Below are positions 14,103 through 20,791 of a stretch of DNA of 23,063 nucleotides, in pieces. Numbering within the stretch: position 1 is the stretch's first letter; each line of letters begins with the position of its first letter. The notes below the pieces were generated by a model that was not told the origin of the DNA, did no database searches, and saw only the letters and a program-made list of their open reading frames with translations. Where the stretch lies: NCBI GenBank assembly GCA_001460835.1, contig CYKH01001637.1, forward strand, positions 1 through 23,063, written 5' to 3'. The stretch comes from Bodo saltans. Lineage: Eukaryota > Euglenozoa > Kinetoplastea > Eubodonida > Bodonidae. The position numbers and the translations under genes were made by a program.

Positions 14103-15737
14103 ATGCACCGATTGCTCAACAGACAACCTTCGACGACGGCTGCTTGTACCGCATCGTTGAATGCTGTTCGTTTTGCGAACATGTCTAGCCGCAAAGTACT
14201 TCCTGACATTTCATCCAACAACGGCCTAAGCTGGAAGGTGTTTCGCGATGATGCCCACAAGTTAATTGATCACATCGCAGATCGCCACGAAGCTGCAGAG
14301 GCAGCTGTGACAGGGTCGTTGTGCGAACCGCTGGTGGGAGGCCACTGGAGTGGCAAAGCAGATCTTTCAGGGATGGAGAGAGTTCTCGAAGACTGCGCTG
14401 CAACTTCTCGTTCTACTCACGATCCTCCGACTACCAGTCCATTTTCATCGGTTGTTGAGGATGTGCAAAGCATCTCCTCTGGGTTGATAGATTGGCAATC
14501 CAAGGGGTTCATGAGTTTCTTTCCGGGTCAACTTTCGCCGGCCGCAATGCTAGGCGAACTTCTTGCGTTGAGTTATAATCACGCAGGGTTTGCGTGGTCC
14601 ACGTGCCCAGCATCAACAGAGTTAGAGTTTCGAGTGGTGAACACGATGGGGCGATTGCTGGGCTTGCCTGCCGCATTCGCAACGTCGGCGGATTCGTCAG
14701 GCGGCGGCTCAATTCACCCCAACGCGACTGAAGGGCTTCTCGTAGCGATGATTGCAGCACGCGACGAGAAGAAGCGCCTCCTCGCGCTGAATCAAGGCCA
14801 GGCGGGTACGAGCAGCTTCCCTTTTACCTGCTATACATCAGATCAATCGCACTTCTCTGTTGAAAAAGCCTGCAAGATGGCGGGAGGGATCACGTTGCGC
14901 AAAGTAAAGACCATATTGGACCCTCGATGCGAGAATTATCCTTTGCACCCAACGACGCTGGAGGAGATGATCGTCGAGGATATGATGAACGGCCAGATCC
15001 CATTGATGATCGTGGGAACAGTGGGGACTACAGCGACGTGTGCCATCGACCCAACACGCCAACTTGCGTCTATTGCAAAAAATGCTGGAGCGTGGCTTCA
15101 CATCGACGCGGCGTACGCTGGTGCTGCTGCTCTTTGTCCCGAACTCAGGCCGATTGTGTTTGATGGCATTGAGTTGTGTGATTCTGTTTCTGTGAATGGC
15201 TCAAAATGGATGGCGATGTCGATGGGATGCAGCTTCTTTTTCACCCAACATCTCTCCCTCATCACGAAAGCGTTGTCGTGTGGCGCGTCGTATGTTCCTC
15301 AGCCGCCGCCAGGAGTTCACGACTTGAAGGATGTCAGTATTGGGATGGCTCGACCATGGACGTCGTTGAAGGTGTACTCGGTACTACGATGCGTCGGTGT
15401 CGACGCGCTTCAAGGAATGATTCGGCGCCATGTGATTCTCGCAGAATACTTAGACGCAAAACTACGCGCACATCCTTCGATCGATTGCGTTGTGCGACCT
15501 GTCCTGGGGCTGGTCGTGTTCCGCGTTCGAATGCTATCTGATGAAAGCAACGCAGAATTGCAGCGGCGTCTGTCTGCACATCGAAATATTCTTGTCGGAG
15601 CATCGCGCGTGGACACCCGATTTGTTCTTCGGGTGAGCCTTGCTCACATTCATCTTACGTACGACGACGTTGACAATATTTACATTGCGATCTCAGAAGA
15701 ACTGAAGAAATTCGAATCCACCGCTCATGTTCAGTAA
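14103..15737 (+). CDS. PLP-dependent group II decarboxylase, aromatic-L-amino-acid decarboxylase type
   Basis: 544 codons. The protein follows aromatic amino-acid decarboxylases along its length: FFPGQLSPAAMLGELL, AGFAWSTCPASTELE, SGGGSIHPNATEGLLVAMIA, YTSDQSHFSVEKA (His250, PLP-stacking position), WLHIDAAYAGAAALCPELRP (Asp335, pairs with the pyridine nitrogen), VNGSKWMAM (Lys368, Schiff-base lysine) and TSLKVYSVLRCVGVDALQ. Tyr397 lies 29 residues after Lys368, the same spacing as Lys303 to Tyr332 in mammalian AADC. That Tyr is needed for decarboxylation, so a true decarboxylase rather than an aldehyde synthase is indicated. The substrate (DOPA/Tyr, Trp or other) cannot be read from sequence. 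The first 30 residues are basic with no acidic residue and could be a mitochondrial presequence; a second ATG at 14181 would give a cytosolic form. The active-site NGSKW differs from the usual N-P/x-H-K-W. I know of no AADC-type gene typical of parasitic trypanosomatids. Confidence 0.92.
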   Translation: MHRLLNRQPSTTAACTASLNAVRFANMSSRKVLPDISSNNGLSWKVFRDDAHKLIDHIADRHEAAEAAVTGSLCEPLVGGHWSGKADLSGMERVLEDCAATSRSTHDPPTTSPFSSVVEDVQSISSGLIDWQSKGFMSFFPGQLSPAAMLGELLALSYNHAGFAWSTCPASTELEFRVVNTMGRLLGLPAAFATSADSSGGGSIHPNATEGLLVAMIAARDEKKRLLALNQGQAGTSSFPFTCYTSDQSHFSVEKACKMAGGITLRKVKTILDPRCENYPLHPTTLEEMIVEDMMNGQIPLMIVGTVGTTATCAIDPTRQLASIAKNAGAWLHIDAAYAGAAALCPELRPIVFDGIELCDSVSVNGSKWMAMSMGCSFFFTQHLSLITKALSCGASYVPQPPPGVHDLKDVSIGMARPWTSLKVYSVLRCVGVDALQGMIRRHVILAEYLDAKLRAHPSIDCVVRPVLGLVVFRVRMLSDESNAELQRRLSAHRNILVGASRVDTRFVLRVSLAHIHLTYDDVDNIYIAISEELKKFESTAHVQ

Positions 15738-15777
15738 CGAGAGTTCGTTGTGGTTGTTGCGACACTCAAAAAGGAGT

Positions 15778-15846
15778 TTTTTTTCTTTTTGCCTTTCTTC
15801 TGTGATTTCTGGTACTTTTTTTTTTCTTCCCATCTTGTTTTTACAG
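15778..15846 (+). promoter_or_regulatory. Trans-splice acceptor for the gene at 15860
   Basis: A long T/C tract ends GTTTTTACAG, with AG at 15845-15846, 13 bases before ATG 15860. Confidence 0.75.
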
Positions 15847-15859
15847 CCAGCAAAACACA

Positions 15860-17068
15860 ATGCGAAGTTTCAGCAAAGTGACGAGTCGCGCCCGGCGGCC
15901 CTCACTGCTACTCCCCCAGCAACGACACAGGCATGTTGCTGCCGGCTCCTCCTCCGGTGCAATGAGAGCCACGCGAATGTTGTTGGTGGGCAAAGGAGCA
16001 AGTGATTCTTTTGAGTTTATGTGGGCGCAAGAAGATAAAGTTGACATGTCGTTATACGAAGATCCTTCTGGTGGTTTGTCGGTGTCCGAAGCCACTGAGC
16101 TGGGTGAGAAAGAGCTCAGGACAGAGATGGCCGCTTCGCTGAATGCGTTCGACCCTGTCGCATACTACGTTGCATTCCTTCCCATTGTCGACACTGTTAG
16201 TGTGTTGAAGGACTGCGGATCGAATGTAGTACCGGCGATACGACCAGAGGTGTTCATTTCCAACTGCTTTCACGACCCAAGGTCGTCACTCTCGAACTCG
16301 AATCACCTTGAGACTGCGATGGGGGGCGACGCGTTCGCAGCATTTTCCGTGTCGTATTTGTCATGGGTAAGCGAGATGGAGCAGACAATGCCGCTGAATA
16401 GAGTGTTGACAAGGTACAACATCCCTCCAACGTCTGGCGTACAGTACTCCACATTTTTGCGTGTGGTAGGATGCGGCCTGTGGAGCCGAAACTGGGACAT
16501 GAAGCAGACGAGGCTTCAGCAATTACCCAGCATTGCGTTATCTCTTTGCAATGGCCGCGCGGAAGCGTGGGCACCGACAGGATTTGGCAATGACGAAGAG
16601 AAGCGCTTGCATTTCGTTGCGGAGCTGTTGGTGGCTCTCGGACAAGAAATCGGCAATTCGTCGCCCGCCTTTCTCGGCATTCAACTTTTGCGCGCGAACA
16701 ATGTTGAAGTTCCGTATCGAACTCAAAAAGCACTCACGAACGTATTTGCTTCCATCCAGCGTACAAAAACGGATTGGGAGCTTCGAGGAAGCGGGCAGCT
16801 GCGAGACGTTGTGCCAAAATGGCTCTCCAAGTACTTTAAGAAAGTGGAAGGCGACGCACTTGCTGCACATGCATCTCGATCGCTTCAGCCTTCGTCGGAA
16901 AAATGTTTCGATGATCGCGGAGACCATAAACTCGATGGGCTCTGTGGGTACTTCCAACGCGTTGCCAACGCTGACATTGCAGCGATGCAGAGGAATATTG
17001 CGGCGAGCGTATCCAGCCGCCAAGACGCTGCAAAGAAAGCAATTTCTGCCGAAGAAATCTCAGTCTGA
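15860..17068 (+). CDS. Unrecognised protein with mitochondrial-type N-terminus
   Basis: 402 codons from ATG 15860, the first ATG after the strong acceptor AG at 15845-15846. The first 26 residues are Arg/Ser/Leu rich with no acidic residue (MRSFSKVTSRARRPSLLLPQ), as in a mitochondrial targeting sequence. The body is soluble-looking alpha/beta or all-helical sequence with no transmembrane segment: acidic around MSLYEDPSGGLSVSEATELG, then a core with DPVAYYVAFLPIVDTVSVLK and LHFVAELLVALGQEIGNSSP, and an Ala-rich helical C-terminus ending SAEEISV. I recognise no catalytic motif or family. A kinetoplastid-lineage mitochondrial protein is the most economical guess; the targeting is inferred from composition only. 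Its position between the decarboxylase and the exoribonuclease does not inform function. Confidence 0.75.
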   Translation: MRSFSKVTSRARRPSLLLPQQRHRHVAAGSSSGAMRATRMLLVGKGASDSFEFMWAQEDKVDMSLYEDPSGGLSVSEATELGEKELRTEMAASLNAFDPVAYYVAFLPIVDTVSVLKDCGSNVVPAIRPEVFISNCFHDPRSSLSNSNHLETAMGGDAFAAFSVSYLSWVSEMEQTMPLNRVLTRYNIPPTSGVQYSTFLRVVGCGLWSRNWDMKQTRLQQLPSIALSLCNGRAEAWAPTGFGNDEEKRLHFVAELLVALGQEIGNSSPAFLGIQLLRANNVEVPYRTQKALTNVFASIQRTKTDWELRGSGQLRDVVPKWLSKYFKKVEGDALAAHASRSLQPSSEKCFDDRGDHKLDGLCGYFQRVANADIAAMQRNIAASVSSRQDAAKKAISAEEISV

Positions 17069-17073
17069 CGTCT

Positions 17074-17216
17074 TGTTTTTTCCCCCCCATTTTTTTTATT
17101 TTAATTTTTTTTGCTTGGTTTCTCCAGGAATCCTGTTTTCTCATTGTCCGTTTTGTAAAAAATGTTGTAAGGACACTTCACCTGTCCATCAAAAATTTCC
17201 GAATTTTTCTATGAAG
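17074..17216 (+). promoter_or_regulatory. Trans-splice acceptor region of the XRN-type gene
   Basis: A strong tract (17074-17125) leads to AG 17126-17127. Splicing there would leave two out-of-frame ATGs (17162, a two-codon frame; 17211). A second tract (TTTCCGAATTTTTCT) leads to AG 17215-17216, which removes both and leaves ATG 17248 first. Confidence 0.5.
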
Positions 17217-17247
17217 GACACATACAAAAGAAAGAGACGATTGAGCT

Positions 17248-18975
17248 ATGGGTGTTCAAGGGCTCAGAAAGTTTATTGATAGCAGCTCTTGCACAAAGAC
17301 GCTCACAGTGTCAAGCTCCACTGCAGATACTCCCCGTGTGGAGCATGTCCTATGCGATATGAATAGCATTATTCATTCATGTTACAGCAAACATCACACT
17401 TCCTCAAAAGACACCATCGCCGCGGTCTTGGAGCGTGTCGTACAATTGCTGACACGCGTTGTGGTGCCAACGAAAACACTGACACTGTGCTTCGATGGTC
17501 CCGCTCCTGTCGCGAAGCTGCAAACGCAGCGGCTTCGTCGTAGGAAGGTGTCAAACATGGATATCGGGAACAACAAACAGTTCTCGCACCTCGCCATCAC
17601 TACCGGCTCACATTTTATGATCGAGTTAGAAAATCGCATCGCGAAACACTTTGTGGACCCTGCTGTACTTCTACACAACGTTCCAGTGTATGTGTTCGGC
17701 TCGACGTGCATCGGGGAGGGTGAGGCGAAGATTGCATCTGCATTGGCGTTCCATGCATCTGACCCATTAAACTTCCGCACCAGCGATCAAGTAGCGGTTT
17801 TTGGCAACGATATTGACTTGACCCTCACGTGCCTCGGCGCAACTCCATTTCACAACTTATTCGTTGTTGGACCATCCTCGCTGCAGGCGATTTCTGTTGG
17901 AGATTTAATCAGTCGATGGCTCCTCCCAGCGAGCTCTTTCTTGGTTGACGTGGCGCAGCTCCCGTCGACTCGGATCGACCTCATCTTCTTGTTTTTACTG
18001 AATGGGGGTGACCACTACGTCGGCCTAGGCGAGGTGGCGGTTGACGTTTGGAAGCGGTACCGCCTTGTGCGCACCCAGCAGCCGTACCGGGGGATCGTGT
18101 CAGAGGACCTGCAGTCCATCGACGTGGAGTTACTAGCTGATATTTTGCAGGTTGAAAACTACACCGGTCACGCCGAAGCGAATGCAGGAACGAAGCTGCT
18201 GAGGGCAGCGTTGTGGTCTACGTACATGACGGTGACTGGTGTCTGCCCAAACTACCACTTTGTGTGCGACGAGCTCACTGCGTCGATATCCAACGTGAAA
18301 GCAGCGATTGCGACACGGTCGCCCATTAAAATCGACATCAGCACGAAACCACCGCTAGTACCACTTGCGACATTTGTTGCGTTGATGCCGACTGCAGACT
18401 TCATTCCTGACGGCGTACGAAATGCACTGAAGAAGCAGCCGATTTTGGCGAAGCGGCTGCAAGAGAGCAACGATCCCAAAATCATCGCACAGTCTGCGAC
18501 AGAGGCGGTGCAACTTGCGCAAGAGCAATCGCTCCTAAGCAAAACAGATCAATTCTTGTGCTCATTCAGCGCACCCGTTCACATTAATTTTGTTCCGAAA
18601 ACGAAGCACATGTCGCGAAATGAGCAGCATCGCTTAATCGCCAAGACTGGTTCACACGAGCTTGCACCTGAGCCCCCAAGGGTAAAGTCTATTCAATGCC
18701 CGGAGCACTTTAACTACCAATGTTCCGTCTACAAAGTGAAAGACTTGATTTTCCGCAATCCATTTGTCGTTGAGAAAGCTGAGCGGCGAATTGCCGTTCG
18801 TCAGAGAGGAGAGGGCGAGTTGCTGCGACCCTCGAGCGGGCCTGCGGGCGATATTGTGTCCGTGGCTGATGGCGACGATGGCCTGGATGACGAGCTGCGA
18901 CAGTTTTTGGGTAAAGACGCTGCCACCTTGTCCACTTCCGCTAAGTCAAGTAAGAAGCGAGCGCGAGGAGAATAA
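17248..18975 (+). CDS. Compact XRN-type 5'-3' exoribonuclease
   Basis: 575 codons. The N-terminus MGVQGLRKFI is the XRN family start, which fixes the start codon. The XRN catalytic core is recognisable: CDMNSIIHSCYS (Asp37, His43), LCFDGPAPVAKLQTQRLRRR (Asp83; Lys90, Gln94, Arg97, Arg98), STCIGEGEAKIASAL (Glu157, Glu159), VAVFGNDIDLTLTCL (Asp188, Asp190) and FLLNGGDHYVGL (Asp255). All seven metal-binding acidic residues and the 5'-monophosphate pocket residues known from Xrn1 structures are therefore present, so activity on 5'-monophosphate RNA is expected. At 575 residues it is much shorter than XRN1 (over 1,300) or XRN2/Rat1 (about 900-1,000) and lacks the XRN1 D1-D4 domains. Motifs deviate from the classical YGLDADLIML and GNDFLP wording. 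The tail KSSKKRARGE is a plausible nuclear signal. Trypanosomes have several XRN paralogues (XRNA to XRND); which one this matches is not clear. Confidence 0.9.
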   Translation: MGVQGLRKFIDSSSCTKTLTVSSSTADTPRVEHVLCDMNSIIHSCYSKHHTSSKDTIAAVLERVVQLLTRVVVPTKTLTLCFDGPAPVAKLQTQRLRRRKVSNMDIGNNKQFSHLAITTGSHFMIELENRIAKHFVDPAVLLHNVPVYVFGSTCIGEGEAKIASALAFHASDPLNFRTSDQVAVFGNDIDLTLTCLGATPFHNLFVVGPSSLQAISVGDLISRWLLPASSFLVDVAQLPSTRIDLIFLFLLNGGDHYVGLGEVAVDVWKRYRLVRTQQPYRGIVSEDLQSIDVELLADILQVENYTGHAEANAGTKLLRAALWSTYMTVTGVCPNYHFVCDELTASISNVKAAIATRSPIKIDISTKPPLVPLATFVALMPTADFIPDGVRNALKKQPILAKRLQESNDPKIIAQSATEAVQLAQEQSLLSKTDQFLCSFSAPVHINFVPKTKHMSRNEQHRLIAKTGSHELAPEPPRVKSIQCPEHFNYQCSVYKVKDLIFRNPFVVEKAERRIAVRQRGEGELLRPSSGPAGDIVSVADGDDGLDDELRQFLGKDAATLSTSAKSSKKRARGE

Positions 18976-19067
18976 CATGGGACGTAGTGGTGGTGGTAAC
19001 TTTTTTCCCCCTTGAGCCGGTTAACAGCATTTATCTTCCTGCATTTAAAACTCTTATTTTAACTTTT

Positions 19068-19102
19068 CCTCGCAAGTTTTTTTTTCCTTTTTTTTTTGTC
19101 AG
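19068..19102 (+). promoter_or_regulatory. Trans-splice acceptor for the TTLL1-type gene
   Basis: The tract ends TTTTTTTGTCAG, with AG at 19101-19102. The first ATG downstream is 19174, which excludes the in-frame upstream extension. Confidence 0.7.
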
Positions 19103-19173
19103 ACAAACTTTCAACTGAAGAAAGAAGAGCGTTGTATTTATTTATTTTTCCATCTGGCCAAAAGGAAGAAAGA

Positions 19174-20388
19174 ATGAGCACTCTCGTAACCCCCGTGGAA
19201 GGTAAAGATCAATCGACGCACGCCACAGCTGTCCTTCGCTACAAAACAGATTTTGAAAAGTGCGCACTCAATTTTGTCTTTCGCCGTCTTAGTTGGGAAC
19301 TGTGCGACGACAATTCGCAATGGCACTTTCACTGGATGACAGTAGGACACGTGAGGAACGTATTCTCGCCTGAGTCTTCTACTCGGTTGAATGATTTACA
19401 AATTATCAACCATTTTCCGAATCACTATGAGCTTACCAGGAAAGACTTGATGTACAAGAATATCAAACGCTATTTCCGTGACCCTGCCAACAGCAATGAA
19501 AAGGTGCTGAACAGCCGCGGCGATTTGCGTCTGTGGGACTGCGTACCGATTACCTACTCTGTTCCAAGCGACATGTCTTTATTCGTCGAGGAGTTCAAGA
19601 GGCACCCTGGGAGTACGTGGATTGTGAAGCCGACAAATAGATCTCAAGGAAAAGGTATTTTCTTAGTGAACAAACTCACCCAGATGAACAGGTGGCTTCG
19701 GGACAAACTGGCCGATGAGGATCAAAATCCCTTCATTGTATCGCGTTACATTGACAAGCCGCTTCTCATTGGTGGAAAGAAGTTTGACTTGCGGTTGTAT
19801 GTTCTGGTGACGAGCTTCCGTCCTCTTGTTGCGTATCTTCATCGACAAGGCTTTGCTCGATTTTGCGCGACAAAATACTCGCATGCGATTGACGAGGATG
19901 ACTTGGGCTCGCACTTAACCAACGTTGCGCTTCAAAAAGGAGAAGATGAGTACAACGAACTGCACGGCGGAAAGTGGAGTGTCGCGAACTTGTGGCTTTA
20001 CATTCAAGCAACGTTTGGGCATCAGAAGGCGGACAACTTAATGGACGACATTTGCTTTGTTGTCACACAAACGCTCAAGGCACTTCAACCGGCAATGCTG
20101 AACGACAAGCACTGCTTCGAGCTTTACGGCTATGATGTGCTCGTCGATGAGAACCTTCAGCCTCATTTGATTGAAGTGAACGCCTCCCCGTCGCTCACTG
20201 TCACCACAATGAACGACCGGCTTATGAAGGAAGAAGTGCTCCACGATGTGTTCAGTATTGTCATGCCTCCAGGGTTTCCAAGCCCATCGGCCATGCCGTA
20301 CTGGGAGTACCGCACACGAACGGATCTGACAACAGCGGTGAGTGGGGGTTTTAAGTTAATATCCGATCCCATTGTTGTAGGCTCATAG
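19174..20388 (+). CDS. TTLL1: Tubulin polyglutamylase, TTLL1 type
   Basis: 404 codons from ATG 19174, the first ATG after the acceptor AG at 19101-19102; the frame extends upstream without an ATG. The whole protein follows the TTL ATP-grasp fold and is closest to TTLL1: HWMTVGHVRNVFS, LQIINHFPNHYELTRKDLMY, TWIVKPTNRSQGKGIFL (ATP-binding Lys152 and following loop), RYIDKPLLIGGKKFDLRLYV, LTNVALQKGEDEYNELHGGK, LNDKHCFELYGYDVLVDE (Asp321) and LIEVNASPSLT (metal ligands Glu334, Asn336). The HGGKW and NDKHCFE wording fits TTLL1 better than TTLL9. TTLL1 is the catalytic subunit of the tubulin polyglutamylase complex that adds glutamate side chains to axonemal and basal-body microtubules, so a flagellar or subpellicular microtubule role is expected. 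Length is near the family norm (about 420). The C-terminus after residue 365 is divergent. Confidence 0.95.
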   Translation: MSTLVTPVEGKDQSTHATAVLRYKTDFEKCALNFVFRRLSWELCDDNSQWHFHWMTVGHVRNVFSPESSTRLNDLQIINHFPNHYELTRKDLMYKNIKRYFRDPANSNEKVLNSRGDLRLWDCVPITYSVPSDMSLFVEEFKRHPGSTWIVKPTNRSQGKGIFLVNKLTQMNRWLRDKLADEDQNPFIVSRYIDKPLLIGGKKFDLRLYVLVTSFRPLVAYLHRQGFARFCATKYSHAIDEDDLGSHLTNVALQKGEDEYNELHGGKWSVANLWLYIQATFGHQKADNLMDDICFVVTQTLKALQPAMLNDKHCFELYGYDVLVDENLQPHLIEVNASPSLTVTTMNDRLMKEEVLHDVFSIVMPPGFPSPSAMPYWEYRTRTDLTTAVSGGFKLISDPIVVGS

Positions 20389-20791
20389 AAGGCGGCCGAA
20401 CGCAGAGGAGGATAAGAAATCAACCACCAGCAACGACACAGTCATGCATACAATTCTCAATGTGAACTCTGTTCGTTCTCAACCGTTTTGTGATTCCTTA
20501 GATCTCAAAAACTATATTATTGAGGCTTATCGGATGCCTGCTGCTAATCTTTATCGTTGTTGAACTTTCCTTGAGTTTTTTCCCTTGCTGAACGAACTCT
20601 CCAACAACTGAAAACGGTGTGCGGCAACAGTGTACATTACCTCCGTGAGCTCTGGAGTTTGCGATTCCTTACGATTATCTCCCATTTTTATTTTATTTGT
20701 AACAATTGTGAAGGTTGGTACCTTCTCCTTATCCTTTTTTTTTGTTTCGCGACACACACAACATGAACAAACGAACTAGCCTCAACAACCA
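20389..20791. other. Intergenic region, no gene seen
   Basis: It probably holds the 3' UTR of the TTLL1-type gene, then a T-rich acceptor tract. A 39-codon frame from ATG 20763 to TGA 20882 overlaps the next gene in another frame and is not considered a gene. Confidence 0.6.
20722..20779 (+). promoter_or_regulatory. Trans-splice acceptor for the duplicated-module gene
   Basis: A CT/T tract (about 20722-20746) is followed by the first AG at 20778-20779, 12 bases before ATG 20792. The out-of-frame ATG at 20763 lies between tract and AG and would be spliced away. Confidence 0.65.
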
